Source: CAYMRB01 sp964392615 (GTDB lineage Bacteria > Planctomycetota > UBA8108). From it: DNA of 8,909 nt. The stretch lies in NCBI GenBank assembly GCA_964392615.1, contig CAYMRB010000416.1, positions 1-8,909 of the forward strand, given 5' to 3'. The stretch's first letter is position 1. Each line of letters opens with the position of its first letter. The position numbers and the translations under genes were made by a program. Shown piece after piece: positions 1 to 7,574 of the stretch. The notes beneath the pieces are model-generated. The model was not told the DNA's origin. It saw only the letters and a list, made by a program, of their open reading frames with translations, and ran no database searches.

Positions 1-13
1 GCGGGCCTATCCC

Positions 14-3000
14 ATGTCGGCCTACAACTGGCGGTGTGGGCGGGTGCCTGCGTCTCCGTTGTTGTTGGGGGGCAGGCGGGCGGCTCCGAACGCGCAGTCG
101 CTCTGCCCGCCCGTCGCACCCGCCCGCCCGCGCGTCTTCCTCTCGGAGATCATGTACCACGCGGTCCTCGAGGAATCGCTGGAGGAGCGGCACGAGTTCA
201 TCGAGATTCACAACGACGCGGACGAGGACGTCGACATCGGCGGCTGGCGCATCGTCGGCGGCATCGAGTACGAGTTCCCCGCAGGGACGATTCTCGCGCG
301 CGACGCGGCGGCTGTCGTCGCGAAGGATCCGCAAGCGCTCGCTGCGGTCGAGGCGTACGGTCTGACGGTCGATGGTCTGTTCGGACCGTACGATCGCGAG
401 CTCGACAACGGTGGCGAATCGATCGCCCTCGTCGGCGCCGACGGGCAGGGGCTCGACACGGTGACCTACGACGACGATTCCCCGTGGCCGCTCGCTGCCG
501 ACGCGTTCGGAGCCGGCGACAACTGGGTGGCGGCCGAACTGCTCCCTCTCGAGGATCACCGCTACATGGGCGTGTCGCTCGAGCGGGTCAGCTTCGACGC
601 CCCTGGCAGCGACGTGTCCAACTGGGCGCCGTCGCCGGCCGATGGCGCGACGCCGGGCCGCGACAATAGCGCGCGACGCCCCGAGCCGCTGCCGATCGTC
701 GCCGACATCGTCGTCGCGCCCGCGGTCGCGGAAGGCGCCGACGAGTTGATCCGCGCCGACGACGAGGTGCGCGTCCAGGTCGCGTTCACGCCGCGGTCTC
801 CCTCCGGTGCGGTGCGGCTCGAGTTCTACATCGAGGACATCGAGAGCGACGACGAAGCCGTCTTGTCGATCGACCTGGGGGACGAAGGTGCCGACGGCGA
901 CCTGCTGCCCGGCGATGGAGTCTACTCCGCTATCCTCCCGGCGCAGGAGGTGAACTCGATCGTCCGCTATCGCGTGCTCGCGGATCGCGGCGAGGGCGAG
1001 GAGCTGGTCGCGCCACGGCCGTCGGATCCGATGGAATGGCATGCCTACTTCGTGTCGCCCGTAATCGACACGGAGACGCGGGTGTATCAGCTCTTCATCG
1101 CTCCCGCCTCGTGGACGCGACTGTGGACCAATATTCCGAATCGCGCGGGCGGCTGCAACGCGAACCCGCGGTGGAATCTCAAGGAGCGCGCGGTTTTCGT
1201 CTGGGAGGGCAAGGTCTGGGACTGCCGCGTGCGGTATCAGGGAAGCCGGTGGAATCGGCGCAACGGCAACAACGTGAACGGCTGGCGCTTCCCGGCGCCG
1301 TCGCAGCCACGGCCGCCGAAGGCGCTGAGCTGGCGCATCTCGCTGCCGCGATACGCGAGCGTCGACGGGCACGACGAGTTGACGCTCAACAAGCTCACGC
1401 AGGGCTGCCCCGGCTACAACGCCGGCGTCGGCTACCGGCTGTTCGGTCTGGCCGACCTGCCGTCATCGCGGACGCAGTTCGTGCGCCTCCACATCAACGG
1501 CGGCTACTTCCACTACATGATGCAGTACGAGCGTCCGGGAGAGGATCTGATCCGACGCTACCATCGCGAGCAGCGCGAGAAGTACCCCGATCTGCCGCGC
1601 GAGCAGCCGGGACACCTCTACAAGTCCGTCGGCTGCAACTGTGACGAAGGACCGTACGGCTGGGGCGACTTCCGAATCCTTCCCGCCCGTTGCGGATTCA
1701 CCGAGCTCGACCGCTACTCGTGGACCTACCCGCGCAAGATTCACGAGTGGGCCGATCACTCGGAGTTCCGGCAGCTCGTCATCGATCTGCACGATGCGCG
1801 GCGCGGGGGCGTCGCCGCGATCCGCGCGTTCTTCGAGGAGCGCTTCGACATCGACTTGCTGCTCAACTACTACGCGATCATCAACTGGTCCGTGCCGTTC
1901 GACGACATGTTCCAGAACTACTTCGTGTACCAGCGGCGCAGCGACGGGCGATGGCTCCTCGCACCGTGGGATCTCGACCGCAACTTCGGCGAGTGGAAGG
2001 GCGCGAACGCGTCGCTCTACGTCGGCGAACTCGGCGATCGCGACAATCGGTCGGGCTGGTGGAACTACCTCAAGGACGCGTTCTTCGAGGCTTTCCGCGA
2101 CGAGTTCGACGATCGGCTGTTCGAGCTCAACAACACGCTGCTCCATCCGGACAACGTCGCGGCGCTCGTCGATGAGGTGACCGCCGAATCGAACCCGACG
2201 GAGGCCGCGCAGGCGCCGGCGGGCGTCGCATGCAGCTTCCCGGCGCGCGCGTCGAGCTTCAAGGCGTTCGCCGTGCAGCGGCATGCCATCGTCAACCGCA
2301 CGATCGTGAACCTCTCCATCGATGCGGGGGACGATCGGACGGTCTTCGTCGGCGCCGAGGTGCAGTTCGATGCCAGCGCGACCACGCCGCCTCCGAGCGA
2401 CGACGTCACGTACACGTGGTCGAACGGCATGGAGGGAGCCACGCCGAGCGCCGTCTTCGACGAGCCGGGCGATTTCGAGATCGTTCTGACGGTCACGGTG
2501 CGCGGTGTCGAGTTCATCGACTCGGTGCAGATCAAGGTGCTCGAGTTGCCGCAAGAGGCGTTCCTCGAGACGGACGGCAGCGTCGTCTTCGAGGCCGAGC
2601 ACTTCTGGGCCAACGATCGCAATCAGGGCGAGGACACGTTCTGGCAGGAAGAAGCGGCGCAGGAGGGCTTCTCGGGCGCCGGGTACATGCGCGCGGTCGA
2701 GAACGATCGCGAGACGTTCCTCAGCCGCTACGTGGGCAGGGCGCCGGAGCTGCGCTACGCGATCCTGTTCCGGAACGCCGGTGCGTATCGCGTCTGGATG
2801 CGCGCGTTCGTTCCGTCGACGCGCGCCGACAGCTTCCACGTCACGCTCGACGGCGTCGAGAGGTCCAGTGGAGCCGCGCAGGACTTCGAGATCGACGAGA
2901 CCCAGTTCTCCTGGTCCGGCGATTCACGCCGCGAAGGGCCGCAGACACTGGTGGTGGAGGAACCCGGGTTGCACTATGTGTCGATCTTCCTGCGCGAGAG

Positions 3001-3367
3001 CGGATCGATCGTCGACAAGGTCGTCCTGACGCTCGATACCGAGTTCGTTCCGGAAGGCGCGGGCCCGGCGGAGACGGCGTTCGGGCCGATCGACGCGGCG
3101 CACCCGGCGTTCATTCGCGGCGATTCGAACGGCAACGGGCGCCTAGAGATCGCCGATGCGGTCGACATTCTCTCGTACCTGTTCCGAGGCGGCGCGCAGC
3201 TGACGTGTGACGATCACGCGGATGTCGACGACGACGGCAGCGTTCTGATCAGCGATCCGATCGCGCTCCTCGACTTCCTGTTCCGCGGCGGCACCGCGCC
3301 GCCGGCGCCGTATCCGGAGCCCGGCTGGGATACGACGCCCGACGAGAACGACTGCGGGAATCGCTAG
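14..3367 (+). CDS. Large secreted multidomain protein: lamin-tail, CotH kinase, PKD, CBM-like and dockerin-like domains (5' end may be incomplete)
   Basis: Probable exported surface protein of at least about 1,075 residues. Seen, numbering from the ATG at 14: a lamin-tail domain at about 41-219 (opens VFLSEIMYHA, ends NWAPSPADGATPG); a beta-sandwich-like linker at about 225-340; a CotH-type kinase domain at about 350-760 with VRYQGS near 406, HINGGYF at 493-499, FQNYF at 633-637 and PWDLDRNFG at 651-659; a PKD domain at about 766-848; a CBM6/35 or GH115-C-terminal-like domain at about 850-1020; and two dockerin-like EF-hand loops with ligands D1037/N1039/N1041/D1048 and D1070/D1072/D1074/D1081. 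CotH proteins are atypical protein kinases first described in Bacillus spore coats. Mapping PWDLD to the metal-binding Asp is my inference. Several Cys residues in the CotH part suggest disulfides and an extracytoplasmic location. The first 40 residues are not a convincing signal peptide, and the frame is open to the left edge, so the true start is uncertain. The substrate is unknown. Confidence 0.85.
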   Translation: MSAYNWRCGRVPASPLLLGGRRAAPNAQSLCPPVAPARPRVFLSEIMYHAVLEESLEERHEFIEIHNDADEDVDIGGWRIVGGIEYEFPAGTILARDAAAVVAKDPQALAAVEAYGLTVDGLFGPYDRELDNGGESIALVGADGQGLDTVTYDDDSPWPLAADAFGAGDNWVAAELLPLEDHRYMGVSLERVSFDAPGSDVSNWAPSPADGATPGRDNSARRPEPLPIVADIVVAPAVAEGADELIRADDEVRVQVAFTPRSPSGAVRLEFYIEDIESDDEAVLSIDLGDEGADGDLLPGDGVYSAILPAQEVNSIVRYRVLADRGEGEELVAPRPSDPMEWHAYFVSPVIDTETRVYQLFIAPASWTRLWTNIPNRAGGCNANPRWNLKERAVFVWEGKVWDCRVRYQGSRWNRRNGNNVNGWRFPAPSQPRPPKALSWRISLPRYASVDGHDELTLNKLTQGCPGYNAGVGYRLFGLADLPSSRTQFVRLHINGGYFHYMMQYERPGEDLIRRYHREQREKYPDLPREQPGHLYKSVGCNCDEGPYGWGDFRILPARCGFTELDRYSWTYPRKIHEWADHSEFRQLVIDLHDARRGGVAAIRAFFEERFDIDLLLNYYAIINWSVPFDDMFQNYFVYQRRSDGRWLLAPWDLDRNFGEWKGANASLYVGELGDRDNRSGWWNYLKDAFFEAFRDEFDDRLFELNNTLLHPDNVAALVDEVTAESNPTEAAQAPAGVACSFPARASSFKAFAVQRHAIVNRTIVNLSIDAGDDRTVFVGAEVQFDASATTPPPSDDVTYTWSNGMEGATPSAVFDEPGDFEIVLTVTVRGVEFIDSVQIKVLELPQEAFLETDGSVVFEAEHFWANDRNQGEDTFWQEEAAQEGFSGAGYMRAVENDRETFLSRYVGRAPELRYAILFRNAGAYRVWMRAFVPSTRADSFHVTLDGVERSSGAAQDFEIDETQFSWSGDSRREGPQTLVVEEPGLHYVSIFLRESGSIVDKVVLTLDTEFVPEGAGPAETAFGPIDAAHPAFIRGDSNGNGRLEIADAVDILSYLFRGGAQLTCDDHADVDDDGSVLISDPIALLDFLFRGGTAPPAPYPEPGWDTTPDENDCGNR

Positions 3368-3387
3368 CCGCCTTCTCTCAAGGGGCT
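3366..3387. terminator. Possible shared hairpin between convergent genes
   Basis: The 21 bp between the two stop codons are almost filled by an imperfect hairpin. CCTT (3371-3374) pairs with AAGG (3380-3383) around the loop CTCTC. AGCC (3366-3369) pairs with GGCT (3384-3387), with G3370 bulged. GCT (63-65 of the 3300 block, i.e. 3363-3365) can further pair with AGC (3391-3393) across a three-base bulge. No T-run follows on either strand, so it is not a classic intrinsic terminator. It may act as a bidirectional stop or protect mRNA 3' ends. Confidence 0.35.
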
Positions 3388-3388
3388 G

Positions 3389-4597
<1,209 letters not shown>

Positions 4598-4603
4598 GGG
4601 ATT

Positions 4604-4607
4604 CTCC
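4604..4607 (-). promoter_or_regulatory. Shine-Dalgarno of kbl
   Basis: On the minus strand GGAG lies 6 nt before the kbl ATG, inside the 12-bp tdh-kbl gap. It is the best ribosome site in the cluster and fixes the start. The longer open frame running in from 4721 is a shadow in another frame. Confidence 0.75.
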
Positions 4608-4609
4608 GA

Positions 4610-5740
4610 TTACCTGTGGGGAACCGTGCCGGGGTCTAGCGGGTCCTTGTCTCGTTCGAGCGCGTCGCGCGGCTCGACCTCCGACGGTGTTCGGTGTTCC
4701 GGGATCAAGACGAGCTTGCACGCGTCACCGGATTCCAGGAGCGGCATGCATTCGTTGACCTCTTCGAACGTGATCGTACGCGTGATCAACGGTCGCAAAT
4801 CGACGACCTCGTTGGCGAGCAGCCAACGAGTCTTGTACCACGTGTCGAAGATGCGTCGACCGTTGAGCGCGGTGACGTGGAGGTTCTTGAAGATCAAGCT
4901 CTCGGCGACGTCGATCTCGACCGGATCCGACGGGATGCCGAACAGGACGACGATGCCGCCGTGACGCGCCGCGCGGAACGCCGCGTTGATGGCGATCGGC
5001 GAGCCGCTCATCTCGATGACGACGTCGATGCCCGTGCCGTTCGACCCGACGAGGTTCTCGACCATGTCGCCGTCGGTTCGCGGGTTGAACGTCTCCGTCG
5101 CGCCCATCTTTTTCGCGAGGTCGATTCGATGGTCATTGAGGTCGCACGCGATGACGCGCGACGCTCCGCTGGCTCGCGCGATGCCGACGCTGAAGAGACC
5201 GATCGGGCCGCATCCGAGGATGGCGACGCTCTTGCCGGTGATGTCCTGATTCAACGTCGCGAAGACCGCGTTGCCGAACGGCTCCTGCAGCGCGGCAACT
5301 TCGGGCGAGATCTTGCGGCGGTCGTTGTGCCAGATGACCTTCTCCGGCACCGAGACGAACTCGGCGAACGCGCCCTCGCGGTCGACGCCGAGGATTTGCG
5401 TCTCCGGGCACATATGGGCCTGGCCCGTGCGGCACTGATAGCACATGCCGCACGTGACGTGCGACTCGGCGGACACGAAGTCGCCGACCTCGACGTGCTC
5501 GACGCGACGGCCGCGCTCGACCACGATCCCGGAGAACTCGTGGCCGAGCGTCAGCGGCGGCTTGATGCGCTGCTGACTCCACGCATCCCACTTCCAGATG
5601 TGCAGATCGGTACCGCAGATTCCCGCGGCCTCGACTCGCACGAGGACCTCCTCCGGCCCGACCTCGGGCACCGGAATCTCTTCGACGACGAGTCCCTTCT
5701 CGGGACGTGCCTTGCGGACAGCGAGCATCGTGCGTGCCAT
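4610..5740 (-). CDS. tdh: L-threonine 3-dehydrogenase, zinc- and NAD-dependent
   Basis: Cytosolic medium-chain dehydrogenase that oxidises the 3-OH of L-threonine with NAD+ to 2-amino-3-ketobutyrate, which Kbl then cleaves. From the ATG at 5740 it has 376 residues. Seen: catalytic zinc ligands C42, H67 and E68; a structural-zinc lobe C97, C100, C103, C111; the threonine-dehydrogenase signature HIWKWDAWSQ (47-56); the EPFGNAV segment (153-159); a Rossmann GCGPIG (176-181) with acidic D200 for NAD; and TWYKTRWLL (300-308). The family usually ends near residue 348 here (KLVLIPE), so about 28 charged residues form an extra C-terminal tail. The open frame extends to a GTG at 5806, but those 22 Arg/Pro-rich residues lack homology features. 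The alternative ATG at 5728 (MLAVRKA) aligns equally well with the E. coli start. No Shine-Dalgarno is evident at any of the three. Downstream kbl follows after 12 bp. Confidence 0.94.
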   Translation of the reverse strand: MARTMLAVRKARPEKGLVVEEIPVPEVGPEEVLVRVEAAGICGTDLHIWKWDAWSQQRIKPPLTLGHEFSGIVVERGRRVEHVEVGDFVSAESHVTCGMCYQCRTGQAHMCPETQILGVDREGAFAEFVSVPEKVIWHNDRRKISPEVAALQEPFGNAVFATLNQDITGKSVAILGCGPIGLFSVGIARASGASRVIACDLNDHRIDLAKKMGATETFNPRTDGDMVENLVGSNGTGIDVVIEMSGSPIAINAAFRAARHGGIVVLFGIPSDPVEIDVAESLIFKNLHVTALNGRRIFDTWYKTRWLLANEVVDLRPLITRTITFEEVNECMPLLESGDACKLVLIPEHRTPSEVEPRDALERDKDPLDPGTVPHR

Positions 5741-5834
5741 GGGCGGAACGAGCCGATCGAGTTGATGTATGGGACAGGGGTGAGGTCGCGGCGTTCGGAT
5801 CCGCACGCCCGGCGGCCGATCGCCACAGGCGGCG
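5741..5834 (-). other. 94-bp gap upstream of tdh
   Basis: This is the longest space inside the four-gene run. I see no convincing promoter hexamers, no Shine-Dalgarno and no strong terminator; only short GC-rich self-complementary segments (GGCG/CGCC) occur just after the upstream stop. Whether tdh-kbl is transcribed separately from the sulfur genes cannot be decided from sequence. Confidence 0.4.
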
Positions 5835-6779
5835 CTACCTCGCGTCGGCGAAGAGCTCCGTCGAGAAGTACCGCTCCATGCGGTCCGGGAAGACAGTGAC
5901 GACGCGCGCGGCCGGTCCGAGGAGACGCTGAGCCTCGACCGCTGCCGCGTAGTTGAGGCCGGAACTCGGCCCGACCGGGAATCCGCGCAGGATCAGCGCT
6001 CGGGTCGTGTCGAGCGCGGCATCGTCGGAAATGTCGAGCTCGATCAGGCCCGGGAGCGCAGCGGGGTCGAAGAGCTTGGAGACGCCTCCGTCCATGACGC
6101 CGGGCACGCGCGGGCTGAAGCTGCAGCATTCGACGCCACCCAGCGCCACGCCGCCGACGGGTCGCGCGGCGACCGGTGTGACCGGCGAGCCGGCCCCGAC
6201 GAACGCGGCGTACAGGCCGACGATCGTGCCGCCGGTGCCGACGCCGCTGGCGACCGCGTGAACGACGCCGCCCGGAATCTGGGCCAGGATCTCCTGGCCG
6301 GTCCACACGTGGTGGGCCTCGGCGTTGTCGGGATTCTCGAATTGCCGCGTGTAGAACGCGCCGGACTCTTCGGCGAACTCGCGCGCGGTCTGAATCGCGC
6401 CGACGATGCCGCTGTCGGCAGGTGCCCAGCGGATATCGCCACCGTAGGCGCGGATCATGAGCTGGCGCTCGCTGCTGACGCCTGCGGGCAGTACGGCCGT
6501 GAAGTGGAGGCCCATCTGCGCGCACGCCATCGCGAGCGCGATGCTCGTCGATCCGCTCGAGGCTTCGACGACCTTGCCGCCCGGCGCGACCTGGCCGGAG
6601 CGCCACGCCTTCTCGAGCATGTACCGCGCGATGCGGTCCTTCGTCGAGCCGCTCGGGTTCAGGAACTCGAGCTTGCAGAAGATCTCCGGTCCCTCGACTT
6701 CGAGTCGGACCGGGACGAGAGGCGTCGGCGCGATCTGTTGGAGGTAACGATTGTCGGTCGGAAGCGGCGGACGCGTCAT
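5835..6779 (-). CDS. Cysteine synthase family PLP enzyme (O-acetylserine sulfhydrylase-like)
   Basis: Fold-type II PLP beta-substituting enzyme of 314 residues (CysK about 323, CysM about 303). It is likely cytosolic and makes cysteine from an activated serine and a sulfur donor. Motifs: PTPLVPVRL (19-27); NPSGSTKDRI (41-50), with K47 as the Schiff-base lysine; substrate/PLP loop EASSGSTS (72-79); phosphate-binding GVGTGGT (179-185); PSSG (271-274) near the pyridine nitrogen; and PDRMERYFST (298-307), which resembles the CysK PDSGERYLST end. In CysK the loop is TSGNTG; here Ser77 replaces the Asn that contacts the PLP O3', so donor preference may differ. The ATG at 6779 is chosen because AGGA lies just upstream and the protein then begins like its family. 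The longer frame to 6872 would overlap the rhodanese by 80 bp. It lies 13 bp after the rhodanese stop, so co-expression is likely. Cystathionine synthase, SbnA-type or desulfhydrase activity are alternatives. Confidence 0.85.
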   Translation of the reverse strand: MTRPPLPTDNRYLQQIAPTPLVPVRLEVEGPEIFCKLEFLNPSGSTKDRIARYMLEKAWRSGQVAPGGKVVEASSGSTSIALAMACAQMGLHFTAVLPAGVSSERQLMIRAYGGDIRWAPADSGIVGAIQTAREFAEESGAFYTRQFENPDNAEAHHVWTGQEILAQIPGGVVHAVASGVGTGGTIVGLYAAFVGAGSPVTPVAARPVGGVALGGVECCSFSPRVPGVMDGGVSKLFDPAALPGLIELDISDDAALDTTRALILRGFPVGPSSGLNYAAAVEAQRLLGPAARVVTVFPDRMERYFSTELFADAR

Positions 6780-6792
6780 GTTTCCTGCCGAT

Positions 6793-7191
6793 TCAATCCG
6801 TGGTGGTCGGGAGTCCGCGTCGGGTCCAACCCTCGCACGTGACGTTGCCCGCCGCGTCGAGCTCGGCATCATACCCGCCGCGCATGTCGACGACGCCGGT
6901 GAATCCTGCCGCGATCAACATCTCGGCGGCCTTCATCGACCGGCCTCCGCGGAGGCACGCGACGATCAGCGGCGCGTCCTTCTCGAACTGCGCGGTGACT
7001 TGGGCGACGAACTCCGGGTTCGGCACGAAGCCCGCACCGCGAGGGTTCTTGTCGAAGACGGGGATGTTCACCGAGCCGGGCACGCGACCGGTGGCGAACT
7101 CCTCGGTCGTGCGAACGTCCAGGTACGCGTAGCCGCCGTCGGAATCGAGCAGCGACTTCGCCTCGTCGGGTTCGACGCGTCGAATGGCCAT
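6793..7191 (-). CDS. Single-domain rhodanese-like sulfurtransferase
   Basis: A 132-residue cytosolic rhodanese domain with no signal peptide. Seen: LDVRTTEEFATGRVPGSVNIP (from L24), the standard rhodanese N-terminal pattern; the active-site loop CLRGGRS (79-85), with C79 expected to carry the persulfide; the helix MKAAEMLIAAGF; and GGYDAE (105-110), followed by a short insert and the closing GW-RRGLP. This arrangement matches the thiosulfate or persulfide sulfurtransferase group rather than Cdc25-type or inactive rhodaneses, because the Cys is present and the loop has the six-residue spacing. It is the first gene of the minus-strand run and is followed after 13 bp by the cysteine synthase homologue, so it may supply or detoxify sulfane sulfur for that enzyme. 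The ATG at 7189-7191 is the only start that aligns with the family. No clear Shine-Dalgarno precedes it. The sulfur donor is unknown. Confidence 0.92.
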   Translation of the reverse strand: MAIRRVEPDEAKSLLDSDGGYAYLDVRTTEEFATGRVPGSVNIPVFDKNPRGAGFVPNPEFVAQVTAQFEKDAPLIVACLRGGRSMKAAEMLIAAGFTGVVDMRGGYDAELDAAGNVTCEGWTRRGLPTTTD

Positions 7192-7232
7192 GGCTCTCGT
7201 CTCGCTGGATGGGGGGCCGGGAACTCGCGACA

Positions 7233-7261
7233 GTCATAGCTCGCGCGTTCTCGCTGCGCAA
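7233..7261 (-). promoter_or_regulatory. Candidate promoter of the rhodanese-cysK-tdh-kbl operon
   Basis: On the minus strand TTGCGC (7261-7256) and TATGAC (7238-7233) are separated by 17 bp. They match the sigma-70 consensus at 3/6 and 4/6 positions. Transcription would start near 7226 and leave a leader of about 35 nt. The match is weak and could be chance in GC-rich DNA. It gains some weight from the CRP-type box, which would be centred about 71 bp upstream of that start. Confidence 0.28.
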
Positions 7262-7289
7262 GCCTCCTCTGAGCGATGCGCGCGACGAT

Positions 7290-7305
7290 TGTGACCCGGC
7301 TCACA
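7290..7305. promoter_or_regulatory. CRP-type operator, perfect TGTGA-N6-TCACA
   Basis: TGTGA (7290-7294) and TCACA (7301-7305) are exact inverted halves with the 6-bp spacer CCCGGC. This is the consensus core bound by cAMP receptor protein and related CRP/FNR-family activators. It lies 98 bp upstream of the rhodanese ATG and about 270 bp upstream of the rightward gene, which favours control of the leftward operon. The symmetry does not extend beyond the core. No regulator gene is in the window, so the bound protein is unknown. Confidence 0.5.
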
Positions 7306-7480
7306 GAGCGGCGGGCTACGTGGCGCCTGCTGCGTGTCACCCCGACTGTGAGTCTTCGCATGGCAGCAGCGGGAGCGGCCGTTCTCGGTCACCCCTTCGG
7401 AGCTGTCGACCGCCGCGGGGCCCGAGCGGCAGGCGCCTCACGTTCACGGCGAACCTGTCTGCGGTCGCGCCTGCGCATCC

Positions 7481-7510
7481 GAGACACCGGGGGGCGCGTG
7501 CCGTTACACT
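7481..7510 (+). promoter_or_regulatory. Candidate promoter of the propeller gene
   Basis: GAGACA (7481-7486) and TACACT (7505-7510) are spaced 18 bp apart, each matching the sigma-70 consensus at 4 of 6 positions. A start near 7517 would give a leader of about 58 nt that contains the stem-loop at 7523-7539. TTACACT is one of the few AT-leaning spots in this region. Confidence 0.3.
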
Positions 7511-7522
7511 CGGTGCAGCGTC

Positions 7523-7539
7523 TCCGGCTCGCCGCCGGA
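7523..7539 (+). other. Perfect stem-loop in the presumed 5' leader
   Basis: TCCGGC and GCCGGA form a 6-bp stem closing the 5-base loop TCGCC, followed by TCTTCT. It lies between the candidate -10 element and the GTG at 7575. It could be a leader structure or a weak attenuator. No known riboswitch fold is recognisable. Confidence 0.35.
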
Positions 7540-7574
7540 TCTTCTGTCGACACAACCTCGGGGGGCGTCTGCCC

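Larger units (their letters stand above)
7192..7574. other. Divergent intergenic region
   Basis: 383 bp between the start of the rhodanese operon and the GTG of the propeller gene. No protein-like frame is present: the rightward open frame that runs through it (from 7209) is Arg/Ser/Pro-rich and only becomes protein-like at 7575. It holds a perfect CRP-type palindrome, weak promoter hexamers in both directions, a 7-bp inverted repeat (CTCACAG 7300-7306 with CTGTGAG 7346-7352), two copies of GTCACCCC (7336-7343 and 7388-7395), and a leader stem-loop at 7523-7539. Confidence 0.7.

Noticed and set aside
1463..2839. 458-codon open frame antisense to the CotH gene
   Set aside because: It is rich in Arg, Glu, Val and Ala without domains, as expected of the mirror frame of a GC-rich gene; the plus strand there encodes recognisable CotH and PKD domains.
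5741..5806. GTG start of tdh at 5806
   Set aside because: It adds 22 Arg/Pro-rich residues with no counterpart in the family and has no Shine-Dalgarno; the ATG at 5740 or 5728 fits the known start.
4694..5899. 401-codon open frame antisense to tdh
   Set aside because: The opposite strand carries all the zinc and NAD motifs of Tdh; this frame has Arg/Asp/Ala-rich composition and no family features.
6780..6872. Longer start of the cysteine synthase homologue
   Set aside because: It would overlap the rhodanese by 80 bp and add 31 unrelated residues, whereas the ATG at 6779 has an AGGA just upstream.
7209..7574. N-terminal extension of the propeller gene back to 7209
   Set aside because: The 122 extra residues are low-complexity Arg/Ser/Pro/His, would bury the signal peptide internally, and cover the promoter-like and operator-like elements.
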